64,000 nt of DNA from Chitinophagaceae bacterium (GTDB lineage Bacteria; Bacteroidota; Bacteroidia; Chitinophagales; UBA10324): positions 1 to 64,000 of the forward strand of contig CANIPU010000007.1 of the NCBI GenBank assembly GCA_947469485.1. The letters run 5' to 3'. Both the position numbers and the translations under genes were made by a program. Position 1 is the stretch's first letter; each line of letters starts with the position of its first letter. The notes below the pieces were generated by a model, which did not search any database, had not been told where the DNA came from, and saw only the letters and a list, made by a program, of their open reading frames with translations. Below, piece by piece: positions 25,626 to 35,226 of the stretch.

Positions 25626-26078
25626 TTAAATAATTTTTTTAACTTTTATGGCATTTAACCCTTTAGGACCATTTTCAGTTTCAAAATTTACTTTATCGTT
25701 TTCTTTTATCGGCTCTGATAATTGACTGTTATGAACGAAAATACTTTCTTCAGAAGAAACATCTTTAATAAATCCAAAACCTTTTTCAGTATTGAAAAAA
25801 GAAACAATTCCTGTTCTTTTTGACAATTGTTCTCTGGCTTCCTGTTTAGGAACTCCAATTTGAATATCATCAACAGAAATTTTTCTTTTCTTCATTGGGT
25901 CAGGAGGAGTTGACGATATATTTCCATACTCATCAACATATGCCATCATTTCATCAAGAGACTTTCCTTTTATTGCATTGGCTTTGCGTTCCTGCATCTT
26001 TTCAGCTTTTTCCTGACGCTGCTTACGCTTGTTTTTTTCTTTGTCTTTCTTGCCAAATGTTTCCTGAGATTTCGCCAT
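25626..26078 (-). CDS. Cold-shock domain protein with basic N-terminal extension (150 aa)
   Basis: The C-terminal cold-shock domain (about 88-150) has the RNP1-type motif KGFGFI and RNP2-type SIFVHNSQL. The first 40 residues are almost all Lys, Arg, Glu and Gln (KKDKEKNKRKQRQEKAEKMQERK) and should add nonspecific RNA binding. A linker with SLDEMMAYVDEYGNISSTPPDP follows. This layout is common in Bacteroidota and differs from the plain 64-residue Csp at 57281. It probably acts as an RNA chaperone. Confidence 0.9.
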   Translation of the reverse strand: MAKSQETFGKKDKEKNKRKQRQEKAEKMQERKANAIKGKSLDEMMAYVDEYGNISSTPPDPMKKRKISVDDIQIGVPKQEAREQLSKRTGIVSFFNTEKGFGFIKDVSSEESIFVHNSQLSEPIKENDKVNFETENGPKGLNAIKVKKII

Positions 26079-26190
26079 AGATTTTCTACTTGAATTGTTT
26101 TATTTATTACAAAGGTGAGCAATTTATATTATAGTTTACGAAATTGATTTGCACAAAAGCATTCCGATAATTTTGTCAGAATTATAAAAC

Positions 26191-26228
26191 AAAAAAGCCA
26201 CTCCAATTTTTTTCGGAATGGCTTTTTT
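26191..26228 (-). terminator. Terminator after the giant T9SS protease gene
   Basis: A stem of about 14 bp (26191-26204/26215-26228) with A-rich and T-rich ends. Its single imperfect pair is G-U only when read on the minus strand, which fits a transcript from the protease gene ending at 26246. Confidence 0.85.
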
Positions 26229-26245
26229 GCTGAAAAATTAATTAC

Positions 26246-29200
26246 TTATTGCAAAACTATTTGCTTCGAGTCAATGGCATTTTCTCCAATAAGGCGAATC
26301 ATGTAAACTCCTTTTGCAACATCATTAGGGAATTGAATATTCATCGTGCTTGCTCCATCTATATTTTTTGTAAGAACAGTTTGCCCGAGAATGTTTTCAA
26401 TTTTCAATGTTGTGAAATTTTCAGGGTTTGAAATTTCCACGACAAATGCTCCATCAGTTGGGTTAGGAAAAACACTGAAGTTTGTTTCCATTGCACTTCC
26501 ATCCAATCTGCAATTAAATGTTATGGTTTTTGAGCGGTAGCTACTCGATCCGCAGGCGTTATTCGATCTCACTCTTACTGTTCCTGCTGTAGCACCGAAA
26601 TTAACTGTTACACTTGTAGCTGTTGTTGTTAAACTTGTACTTGCAGAGGTAGTTACACCGTCAGAGATATGTCCACCGGTAGGACAGGTCCATGTATATG
26701 ATACAGCACCTGTAACTGCGATAGTTGAATAGGGTACACCAAATTGATTTACACAAGCTGTTGAAGATCCGGTAATTGATGCAGGGGTTGATGAAATTGC
26801 ATTTATTGTTAAAGTGCGTTGTGCACTAACCCCACATGCATTTGCTGCTGTAACCTGTATCAAGCCTGTTGTGTAAGCAGGAATAAAATTAGCTGTAACG
26901 CTATTCAATCCTTGACCTGTTGCAATACTTGCATTGGCAGTATTAAATGTCCAGTTATAAGTGATACCTGTAACATTGGTTACTGAATAAGGAACTCCTG
27001 AACTTCCACAAACTCCGGCTGAAAGTCCTGTTATTGTACCTGGTGTTGCCGGAGTATTACGAGTAATTGTAAGAGTTCGTGAAGTACTTGTTCCACATGA
27101 GTTATTTGAAACAACACTCAATGTTCCAGATGCTGTAAATGATGCTGTGTAACTCACCACAACTGAAACAGTTCCCTGACCACTTGTTACAACTCCTCCT
27201 GTAGGTGGAGTCCATGTATAGGATGTTGCCCCTGAAATTGCAACAATAGAATAAGTTTTTGAATCGCCCGGGCAAACTTTTGTGTTGCCTCCTGTGGCTG
27301 TAATTGTTCCCGGTCTTCCTGGAAGTGTACAACTTATAACAGTTGTTTGTTGTGATGATGAATTACTGCATCCATTAACATCGGAATAAGAATAGGTAAT
27401 TGTATAAGGACCACCAACACCTGCAGTTGCTGGCGTAAAAGTATTTCCGGAAATACCAGAGCCACTGAATGTTCCACCGGCAGGAGAACCTGTGAGTGTT
27501 ACAGCGGCCGCGGTTACATTGTAACTGCTTGCTAATCCTGAAAAAGAAACAGCAGGCAAGGGATTTACTGTTACTGTAATGTGATTTGATTGAACACTTC
27601 CGCAAGAATTTGAAGTTGTTGTAAAATAATCTCCGCTTGTTGTTGCAGTTAAGTTTGCAGTTGAACCACCACCAACACTCCAAGTTCCACCCGTTGAGTT
27701 TCCTGAGAGAATAACATTACCTCCTTGACAAAAAGTTGTTGAACCGCCAGTCGAAATAATTGAAGCAGTTGGATTTGGATTTACTGTTACTGTAATGTGA
27801 TTGGACTGAACACTTCCACAAGAATTAGATGTAGTTGTAAAATAATCTCCGGAAGCAGTTGCTGCTAAAGATGCTGTTGTTCCGCCACCCACACTCCAAG
27901 TTCCACCAGTTGAGTTTCCAGAGAGAATAACATTACCTCCTTGACAGAAAGTAGTTGAACCGCCAGCCGAAATAATTGAAGCAGTTGGATTCGGATTTAC
28001 TGTTACAGTAATGTGATTTGATTCAACGCTTCCACAAGAATTAGAAGTAGTACTAAAATAATCTCCGCTTGTTGTTGCAGTTAGTGTTGTAGTAGTTCCG
28101 CCACCCACACTCCATGTTCCACCGATTGAATTACCACTGAGTACAACGCTTCCGCCTTGACAGAAAGTAGTTGAACCGCCAGCAGAAATAATTGAAGCAG
28201 TTGGATTGGGATTTACTGTTACTGTAATATGGTTTGATTCAACGATTCCACAAGAATTAGAAGTTGTTGTAAAATAATCTCCACTTGTTGTTGCAGTTAA
28301 GGTTGCAGTTGTACCACCACCAACACTCCATGTTCCACCCGTTGAATTTCCGGAGAGAACAACATTTCCTCCTTGGCAGAAAGTTGTTGGCCCGCCTGCA
28401 GTGATTACTGAAGCAGTTGGATTCGGATTAACTGTTACAGTAATATGATTTGATTCAACACTTCCACAAGAATTAGAAGTCGTAGTATAATAATCTCCTG
28501 CAGTTGTAGCAGTTAAAGTTGCGGTTGTTCCGCCACCCACACTCCATGTTCCACCGGTTGAATTACCACTGATAACAACACTTCCACCTTGACAGAAAGT
28601 AGTTGAACCACCTGCAGTAATTATTGAAGCAGTTGGGTTTGGATTAACTATTACAGTAATATGATTTGATTGAACACTTCCGCAGGAATTAGAAGTTGTC
28701 ACAAAATAATCTCCTGAAGTTGTTGCAGTTAAAGTTGCAGCTGTGCCACCGCCAACACTCCATGTTCCACTTGTTGAATTTCCACTTAGGACAACACTTC
28801 CACCTTGACAGAAAGTAGTTGAACCTCCAGTAGAAATAATTGAAGCTGTTGGATTTGGAGTTACTGTTACTATAATGTGATTAGATTGAACACTTCCGCA
28901 GGAATTTGAAGTTGTCACAAAATAATCTCCTGAAGTTGTTGCAGTTAAAGTTGCAGCTGTGCCACCGCCAACACTCCATGTTCCACTTGTTGAATTTCCA
29001 CTTAGGACAACACTTCCGCCCTGACAGAAAGTAGTTGAACCTCCAGCAGAAATTATTGAAGCCGTTGGATTCGGATTAACTGTTAAAGTAATGTGATTCG
29101 ATTGAACACTTCCGCAAGAATTTGAAGTTGTTGTATAATAGTCACCAGAAGTAGTAGCTGTTAAAGTTGCGGTTGTTCCGCCACCCACACTCCAAGTACC

Positions 29201-32200
29201 ACTGGTTGAATTACCACTGAGAACAACGCTTCCACCCTGACAGAAAGTAGTTGAACCTCCAGCAGAAATTATTGAAGCAATTGGATTTGGATTTACCGTA
29301 ACTATAATGTGATTTGATTGAACACTTCCGCAGGAATTTGAAGTTGTTGTATAATAGTCACCAGAAGTAGTAACTGTTAAAGTAGAAGTTGTTCCGCCAC
29401 CCACACTCCATGTTCCACCGGTTGAATTTCCACTAAGAACAACATTTCCACCGGAACAGAAAGTAACAGGACCTCCTGAAGAAATAATTGAAGCAGTTGG
29501 GTTTGGAATTAGTGTTACAGTAATGTGATTGGATTGAACACTCCCGCAGGAATTAGAAGTCGTAGTATAATAATCTCCTGCAGTTGTAGCAGTTAAAGTT
29601 GCGGTTGTTCCGCCACCCACACTCCAAGTACCACTGGTTGAATTACCACTGAGAACAACGCTTCCACCCTGACAGAAAGTAGTTGGACCACCTGCAGTAA
29701 TTACTGAAGTTGTTGGATTCGGGTTTACAGTGACAATTTGAGAAGCGGTGCCAGAACAACCACCGGCATCTGTAACTGAAACAGTATAAGTTCCGGTAGA
29801 AACAGCAGAGATGCTTGATGTTGCCGCACCAGTTGACCATAAATAACTTGTACCAGATGAAGCTTGAAGATTTACTGAACCTCCAGAACAGAAAGTTGTT
29901 GGTCCACTAGGTGTTATTGTTGGAGAAATTCCTGTTGAAAAAGTCAATCCAATTTGATTTGAACCAGCTGGACCACAATTAGGATATGGGGTAGTAAATG
30001 CAGGAAAATTAATTTTCCAACTGGAAAGTGTTCCAACATCTTGAGCTCCGCCATCTACAATGTGAAGCTTCCAGGATCCATTTGGATTAATAATACCAAG
30101 GGAGGCAAAACTTGTTTTTGTCATAGTGGTACTGCATATAGTAAATAAAGAACTCCAGGGTTTGTAGGTACCGGTGTAAGGAGCACCTATTGCAGGAATC
30201 TGAGCTGACCCGGCATCTCCAAAAGTTGTATTTGTAAAATTATCTCCGCTGCTTCCAACATTTACAGCAAGACCTAATTTTTCACCGGAAGGCGTTTCAA
30301 GCCACATTATTAAATCTCCATCATAAGGGTGAGTAATATTTACGGTAACAGTTATTGCCCCCGGATAAACTGAGGTAGGGAGTCCGCTTGATGTTATAGT
30401 ATTAATAGCGTGTGTACAACTGTTATCAGGGATGCTTGTTGAAGATGAACTATTCAATTGCAATGCTGTGCTAACTGCAGCTGATATCGTTGCGGTATAA
30501 TTTCCGGGCTGGTTTGCAGCATAGGTTGATGATGTTGCGCCGCTGATTGCAGTTCCATTTTTATTCCATTGTAGATTATAACCTGAAGTTGAATTAGCCG
30601 TTAATACTATATTAGTTCCATTACACCCCTGAGTAGAAGGTGAACTGATACTTGCAGTTGCAGTAGTTGTAGATAATACAGCTGTGTTTGATGTATATAG
30701 GGTACTGCAATTGTTTGTACTTACAGTGTAACTGCCTGCTGAATTTGCAACATATGTTTGATTTGTTGCTCCTCCAATTGCACTTCCATTTAAATTCCAC
30801 TGATAATTGGATGAGGTGCTTGCATTTAAAGTAAGAGAGGAACCACTGCAAAAAGTATTTACTCCTCCTGTTACAGTTAAGGTTGGAGCTGTTCCTGTTC
30901 CTGTGGTTCCAACACCAACTGCATACCATGCAGCAGCTGTTGAAATTGCTTCAGGAGAACATATACCGTATAAATCTTCTGCAGATTTTATTGCATAGGT
31001 TCTTGCATTTGCATAGTTAGAGCCAGAAGTTAGATATACTGAAAGTGTTCTATAAGCGATTGCTCCTGCTTTTGAAATTCCTATTCCTGAAACATTAAAA
31101 ATGTTGCCTATGTCATTCGTTCCACTTCCACCCTGACACAATAAATAATACCAATAATTAAGAACACCACTGTTTGTATGTACTCCTCCGTTATCTGCAG
31201 ATCCAGTATACCAATTTGTACCTAAATATGTATCAGGATCACCATAAGTATTTGGATTGCTCATACTGCGAAAAGCACCACCAATATCTTCTCCGATTAA
31301 CCAATCGGCAAGAGATGGAGTAGCATAAAATTCTATTGTTGTTCCAAAAATGTCGCTAAAGGCTTCGTTGAGTGCCCCGCTTTCATAAGAGTAGGTAAGA
31401 TTAGCTGTGTATTGTGTTACACCATGTGTGATTTCGTGCCCGATAATATCCATTGAAGTAAGTGGGTTGTATCCGGAACCACCATCGCCGTATGTCATGC
31501 GGCTTCCATCCCAAAATGCGTTTATATTATTGCCATAGCCCATGCCAACCAAATTCGCGTGCACATAATTCAATAATTTCAAACCTGAATTATTTACACT
31601 GTTTCTGCCATGAGTGTTGAAATAATAATCGTAAGTTTTTTCCGCTCCAAAATGAGCATCCGTTGCATATTGGTCTTTTGCAGCATTTACATTGTTCCAT
31701 ACATTATCAGCATCAGTAAAATCAACAGCCGCCGCATAGCTTGTGCCGACTAACATATTATAAGTTTCAATCCCTAAACCACGACCAGTTTCGCGCAAAC
31801 GAAATGTTGTTCCAGTATTATCAGTAGTAATTGTTTGAGTTCCACTATATGCAGTAACTGCCGAGCCGGTAGCATTAGTTTCATGAATTCTATCTTCAGA
31901 GCTTAAAACAAGACCTGTTTGTGCATCTAAAATTATATACTTTCTCGAAATTGGTTGAGCAGAATATATATCAAAACGGTAAGCAAGTTTGTAGTCTCCT
32001 TTTTCAGATTTTGAAAACATTAATTCACCTTTCGGGAAGAATGTTGCCGATTCATTTCCCTGCTCTCTTTTGATGAAGTATTCTTCATCAGGAAGTTGCC
32101 ATTTATAAGTTTTCGCACCAAAAAAAGTTAAAGCATTATTTAACAAATCAATCTCTTTCAGAATGGGAACATTTGTTCCGGAAATATTGGAAACCAATTC

Positions 32201-32605
32201 GCCATTAAAAGAAGCAATCTGATTATTCTGAACATGCACAACAAGCATTGTACCGTTAACCGGAATTGATTTGTAAGTCTGTTTATACCTGTAATGTACA
32301 AACCCAATTAAATCATTGTCTTCACCTATTAATTGAAGGCCATAGTCTGACGATAATTTAATTGTTGTTTGAATCCATTTTTCAAAATTATTGAAGGATG
32401 GTCTTTCATCTTTTTTGAAACTTACATAAGATGGAATAGATGATGAAGGATCTTGAATAACTTCGGAAACACCCTGAATATTTAAAAGGTTTTCAGTTGT
32501 GCTTTGAGCATTTGTTTTAAATATTAATCCTGATGAAAGAACAATTATTGCAAAACTTACAATAACTGATTTCAAAGAAGCGAATAAGCGGTAGTTAAAT
32601 TTCAT
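26246..32605 (-). CDS. Giant secreted M4 (thermolysin-like) metalloprotease with P-domain, ten tandem Ig-like repeats and T9SS sorting domain (about 2,119 aa)
   Basis: Residue numbers below are for the longer frame from 32626; the ATG at 32605 (MKFNYRLF) gives the better signal peptide. In order: FTP/propeptide region (about 45-245), M4 peptidase (about 255-570) with HEITHG at 397-402 and the downstream ESGALNEAFSDIFG supplying the third zinc ligand, two Ig/PKD-like units (about 575-725), a proprotein-convertase P-domain (about 732-875), one further unit, ten 72-residue repeats (about 970-1687; core TTFCQGG...GTWSVGGG...TTTSNSCGSVQSNHITVTVNPNP), four more Ig-like units and a C-terminal T9SS sorting domain (FPNPTDGAFVV...KGVYMIRL). 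The repeats probably form a long stalk on the cell surface. It follows a sigma/anti-sigma pair. Confidence 0.95.
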   Translation of the reverse strand: MKFNYRLFASLKSVIVSFAIIVLSSGLIFKTNAQSTTENLLNIQGVSEVIQDPSSSIPSYVSFKKDERPSFNNFEKWIQTTIKLSSDYGLQLIGEDNDLIGFVHYRYKQTYKSIPVNGTMLVVHVQNNQIASFNGELVSNISGTNVPILKEIDLLNNALTFFGAKTYKWQLPDEEYFIKREQGNESATFFPKGELMFSKSEKGDYKLAYRFDIYSAQPISRKYIILDAQTGLVLSSEDRIHETNATGSAVTAYSGTQTITTDNTGTTFRLRETGRGLGIETYNMLVGTSYAAAVDFTDADNVWNNVNAAKDQYATDAHFGAEKTYDYYFNTHGRNSVNNSGLKLLNYVHANLVGMGYGNNINAFWDGSRMTYGDGGSGYNPLTSMDIIGHEITHGVTQYTANLTYSYESGALNEAFSDIFGTTIEFYATPSLADWLIGEDIGGAFRSMSNPNTYGDPDTYLGTNWYTGSADNGGVHTNSGVLNYWYYLLCQGGSGTNDIGNIFNVSGIGISKAGAIAYRTLSVYLTSGSNYANARTYAIKSAEDLYGICSPEAISTAAAWYAVGVGTTGTGTAPTLTVTGGVNTFCSGSSLTLNASTSSNYQWNLNGSAIGGATNQTYVANSAGSYTVSTNNCSTLYTSNTAVLSTTTATASISSPSTQGCNGTNIVLTANSTSGYNLQWNKNGTAISGATSSTYAANQPGNYTATISAAVSTALQLNSSSSTSIPDNSCTHAINTITSSGLPTSVYPGAITVTVNITHPYDGDLIMWLETPSGEKLGLAVNVGSSGDNFTNTTFGDAGSAQIPAIGAPYTGTYKPWSSLFTICSTTMTKTSFASLGIINPNGSWKLHIVDGGAQDVGTLSSWKINFPAFTTPYPNCGPAGSNQIGLTFSTGISPTITPSGPTTFCSGGSVNLQASSGTSYLWSTGAATSSISAVSTGTYTVSVTDAGGCSGTASQIVTVNPNPTTSVITAGGPTTFCQGGSVVLSGNSTSGTWSVGGGTTATLTATTAGDYYTTTSNSCGSVQSNHITVTLIPNPTASIISSGGPVTFCSGGNVVLSGNSTGGTWSVGGGTTSTLTVTTSGDYYTTTSNSCGSVQSNHIIVTVNPNPIASIISAGGSTTFCQGGSVVLSGNSTSGTWSVGGGTTATLTATTSGDYYTTTSNSCGSVQSNHITLTVNPNPTASIISAGGSTTFCQGGSVVLSGNSTSGTWSVGGGTAATLTATTSGDYFVTTSNSCGSVQSNHIIVTVTPNPTASIISTGGSTTFCQGGSVVLSGNSTSGTWSVGGGTAATLTATTSGDYFVTTSNSCGSVQSNHITVIVNPNPTASIITAGGSTTFCQGGSVVISGNSTGGTWSVGGGTTATLTATTAGDYYTTTSNSCGSVESNHITVTVNPNPTASVITAGGPTTFCQGGNVVLSGNSTGGTWSVGGGTTATLTATTSGDYFTTTSNSCGIVESNHITVTVNPNPTASIISAGGSTTFCQGGSVVLSGNSIGGTWSVGGGTTTTLTATTSGDYFSTTSNSCGSVESNHITVTVNPNPTASIISAGGSTTFCQGGNVILSGNSTGGTWSVGGGTTASLAATASGDYFTTTSNSCGSVQSNHITVTVNPNPTASIISTGGSTTFCQGGNVILSGNSTGGTWSVGGGSTANLTATTSGDYFTTTSNSCGSVQSNHITVTVNPLPAVSFSGLASSYNVTAAAVTLTGSPAGGTFSGSGISGNTFTPATAGVGGPYTITYSYSDVNGCSNSSSQQTTVISCTLPGRPGTITATGGNTKVCPGDSKTYSIVAISGATSYTWTPPTGGVVTSGQGTVSVVVSYTASFTASGTLSVVSNNSCGTSTSRTLTITRNTPATPGTITGLSAGVCGSSGVPYSVTNVTGITYNWTFNTANASIATGQGLNSVTANFIPAYTTGLIQVTAANACGVSAQRTLTINAISSTPASITGSSTACVNQFGVPYSTIAVTGAVSYTWTCPTGGHISDGVTTSASTSLTTTATSVTVNFGATAGTVRVRSNNACGSSSYRSKTITFNCRLDGSAMETNFSVFPNPTDGAFVVEISNPENFTTLKIENILGQTVLTKNIDGASTMNIQFPNDVAKGVYMIRLIGENAIDSKQIVLQ
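27565..29722 (-). repeat. Ten tandem 216-bp coding repeats
   Basis: In-frame units of 216 bp (72 codons), ten copies, each starting at NPNPTASI-type sequence. The period is exact: for example 28692 and 28908 begin the same 110-base identical stretch. A second identical stretch links 28481 and 29561, which are five periods apart. Each unit has two cysteines (TTFCQGG and NSCGS) that could form a disulfide. Copy number is likely to vary between strains. Confidence 0.93.
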
Positions 32606-32626
32606 AAAAATGGTTTGGACCTGCAA

Positions 32627-32765
32627 TATCTAAATTATTTTCTTGAGAAGAGAACTTTAATTCGAGCCTTTTTAACTAAAGGATTCTATATTGTTACCAA
32701 TGAAATTTGGATGAGACTAATAAAATTTTTGAAATACCCGGCAATTTGATTTGTTAAATTTTAAA
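32627..32765. other. Gap between anti-sigma gene and protease gene
   Basis: About 140 AT-rich bases. No terminator hairpin was seen after the anti-sigma-like gene, so the protease may share its transcript or have its own promoter here, possibly one read by the neighbouring ECF sigma factor. Confidence 0.4.
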
Positions 32766-33368
32766 TTACAGACTAACCATAAATTGTTTCAGATTGCTAT
32801 CCTTTTTTATGCTTCTGCATAAAGAAGCTTCAATTGTTTTTTCAGTAGATATTTTCTCGATATTTGAAGGGCTTGTCTTCTTTTCTTTTGTTCTTATTTC
32901 TTCTGAATTAGAAACATTATTTTTAAGGGTATCCCGGGTATATGAAATTTCAGGTTGAACAAATAAGGTGTCTGTTAAGTATTTATAAACGATTCTTTCA
33001 TTATTAAAATTAGAATAACCGTTCAAATAATAAAGAGTAATTAAAAAAACGAATGAAATAATAGCAGCGGCAATGGGTTGATAAATTGGGATTTTTATAT
33101 ATAAAAACTTGAAGATGCCTGAATTGTAAACATTTGATTCGTGATGTTTTTCAAATTCAATCAAAAGAGTTTTTTTTAAATTTTCATCCGGAGAAAATTC
33201 TTTTTCATTCAATGTTTTTTTTATGTGCTTCTGTGTTTCATAAATATGATCATATTCGTTTTTATCCATTTCTGTCAGGACAAACAATTTTTCTTCGTGA
33301 TTTAGAGCATCAAAATTTTTTGAATTGATCAATTCAAAAATTATTTCAGATGGAGTTTTATTGTTCAT
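32766..33368 (-). CDS. Probable anti-sigma factor, single membrane segment (200 aa)
   Basis: The gene lies 13 bases after an ECF sigma factor gene. The protein has a cytoplasmic helical part (1-95), one membrane segment (PIAAAIISFVFLITLYYL, about 97-114) and a charged periplasmic part (about 115-200). Topology and position are those of an anti-sigma factor. A zinc-type HxxxCxxC motif is absent, so it would be a non-ZAS type. The assignment rests on context and topology, not on a recognised domain. Confidence 0.65.
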   Translation of the reverse strand: MNNKTPSEIIFELINSKNFDALNHEEKLFVLTEMDKNEYDHIYETQKHIKKTLNEKEFSPDENLKKTLLIEFEKHHESNVYNSGIFKFLYIKIPIYQPIAAAIISFVFLITLYYLNGYSNFNNERIVYKYLTDTLFVQPEISYTRDTLKNNVSNSEEIRTKEKKTSPSNIEKISTEKTIEASLCRSIKKDSNLKQFMVSL

Positions 33369-33381
33369 TAGAAATTTAATT

Positions 33382-33945
33382 TTAATTTGATGGATGAAAT
33401 GCGTTTAGTTTAACAGCTATTTTTTTCAATAAATAAAATAATCTTGATTTAACGGTTCCTTCCGGCAGGTTTATAATTGTACTGATTTGTGGTATACTTA
33501 AATCTTCATGAAATCGAAGAAGTATTAATGATTTATTTTCTTCGTTCAATGTTTCCAAATATTTATGGACCTCGTTTTTAAATGTTTTTTTATCAATATT
33601 TTCTTGCTGATCGGGATTCATAAAATTTTCTATAACAAAATTTTCTTCAATCAACTGTTTTCGATTGGAATGCTTTCTGATTTCATTGCGGCATAGATTT
33701 ATTGAAAGGGCATAAATCCAGGTTGAGAATTTTCTGTTTGTGTCAAACTGGTTAGTAGATTCTATTACCTTAATAAACAAATCATGCATCAGGTCTTCTG
33801 CTTGTTCTCTGTCTCCTACAAACCTGTATATGAAATTGAATAATTTGTTTTGATAGCGGTCATATAAATATTCAAAATATTTTCTATCTCCTTTTTGTAT
33901 TCGAAGCATTAATTCTTCGTCTGAGAAAGCGCATAAGTTTTTCAA
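33382..33945 (-). CDS. ECF-type RNA polymerase sigma factor (187 aa)
   Basis: Sigma region 2 (about 22-90) contains YDRYQNKLFNFIYRFVGDREQAEDLMHDLFIKV and KFSTWIYALSINLCRNEIRK. Region 4 (about 125-180) contains the helix-turn-helix IPQISTIINLPEGTVKSRLFYLLKKI. Length is typical. It is followed by a membrane protein with anti-sigma topology and then by the giant protease gene, so a regulated cell-surface response is likely. It starts 18 bases after the upstream gene stops. Confidence 0.93.
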   Translation of the reverse strand: MKNLCAFSDEELMLRIQKGDRKYFEYLYDRYQNKLFNFIYRFVGDREQAEDLMHDLFIKVIESTNQFDTNRKFSTWIYALSINLCRNEIRKHSNRKQLIEENFVIENFMNPDQQENIDKKTFKNEVHKYLETLNEENKSLILLRFHEDLSIPQISTIINLPEGTVKSRLFYLLKKIAVKLNAFHPSN

Positions 33946-33963
33946 AGGTAGATTTTGAAAATT

Positions 33964-35133
33964 TTATTTGCTTTCTTTAAAATAATTTTCAATTGCCGGT
34001 TTCATAGAAGTCGTTTCAGCAATGGACAGTACAAGGCTTTTATACTTACCGGCTTTTTCTTTTTGTTTATGAGCAACATAATAATCGTAAAGCAGAAGCA
34101 TTGGAGTTATGTAATTTACATTGCAGTTTTCGAGAATTTTTTTGCTTAAATCATTAGTGAAATTTATCTGCAAATAGTCAAGTAAAAATTTTTCCTCCAT
34201 ATTTTTTTTCAATACAACTACATTATCATATTTCTTTGGACTGAACCGAAATGCCAAGCCTTCCAAATACATGGAATCTTCAAAAGTTTTATAATATGCA
34301 GGGTCACAACTTTCAGCAAAATAGAGTGGTCTTTTTGTTATGTTTTTCGCTAAAAACTCACCAATTATTTGATTTAATATTTCTGTGCTTTCAACTTTGG
34401 TGTAGTCTATTTCTAGATAAGGAATTCCTAATTCCACACATAGAGCTTTTCTATAATCGTCAAGCAAAAACAAACTGATATTTATAACCTTTATATCAGT
34501 CCGTAGGTTTTTTACTTCTTGTAACATCCATGCCGGGAAAGTATCATTATCACCATTTGTAATTAAAACACCATCTTTTGCTACCGACATTAGTAAATTG
34601 TAATTCCAATTTAAAATACCGGGCGACATTTCATTTAGATTAAACCATTTGTTCAGGTATTCACTTTTTTGCTGTTTATTACTATGTGATTCGGCAAATA
34701 CAACCATATCAGGATAAATTTCTGTTCTTGTAGGGTCTATGGAATATGCTTTCATTAAATTACCGAAATATTTTTCGCGGTTATCACCATAAATCCCATT
34801 ATAGTAAAGCATGTAATTGTATTCAAATGTTTCAGGTATCGCCTGTCCCATTTTAGTAATGATTCCTTGTAAGGAATCTGTCATGCCATCTACTATTGGT
34901 TCATCTTTTCCTGAACAAGCCGCAATGTTTCGGTTTGAGCGGTAATAATATTCCCAAGCTGAAGCATTCAATGGATTCTTTTCAATTTCAATTTTCCAAA
35001 GCAGGGCTTGTTTAGCATACCAATCAATAGATTTTTGCTGTTTTGCAATTCCATAGACCTTTTCAGGTGATTGTGCCATTAACTGAAAAATCTGAAGAAA
35101 AATTAGTCCGAAGAATAGGATGGAAGTTTTCAT
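33964..35133 (-). CDS. Secreted protein with DUF2723-like C-terminal motif, no membrane domain (389 aa)
   Basis: Signal peptide at 1-20 (MKTSILFFGLIFLQIFQLMA). A TPR-like region follows (LLWKIEIEKNPLNASAWEYYYRSNRN). The segment GVLITNGDNDTFPAWMLQEVKNLRTDIKVINISLFLLDDYRK (about 188-230) closely resembles a motif of the soluble part of DUF2723 (TMEM260-like) membrane glycosyltransferases, but no membrane helices are present. The protein would be periplasmic or on the surface. It precedes the sigma gene by 18 bases and probably shares its transcript. Function unknown. Confidence 0.7.
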   Translation of the reverse strand: MKTSILFFGLIFLQIFQLMAQSPEKVYGIAKQQKSIDWYAKQALLWKIEIEKNPLNASAWEYYYRSNRNIAACSGKDEPIVDGMTDSLQGIITKMGQAIPETFEYNYMLYYNGIYGDNREKYFGNLMKAYSIDPTRTEIYPDMVVFAESHSNKQQKSEYLNKWFNLNEMSPGILNWNYNLLMSVAKDGVLITNGDNDTFPAWMLQEVKNLRTDIKVINISLFLLDDYRKALCVELGIPYLEIDYTKVESTEILNQIIGEFLAKNITKRPLYFAESCDPAYYKTFEDSMYLEGLAFRFSPKKYDNVVVLKKNMEEKFLLDYLQINFTNDLSKKILENCNVNYITPMLLLYDYYVAHKQKEKAGKYKSLVLSIAETTSMKPAIENYFKESK

Positions 35134-35226
35134 TTGAGTTAGAATCGTTTTGTTATGTATAGTTATAATCGTGAAACGATAAATCGTTCAGTTAATTGAG
35201 AAAATAATTTTTCCCGGTTCAAAAAA

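Noticed and set aside
27565-29722. CRISPR-like array
   Set aside because: The 216-bp period is in frame, the whole unit is repeated with no spacers, and it encodes a protein repeat with conserved cysteines.
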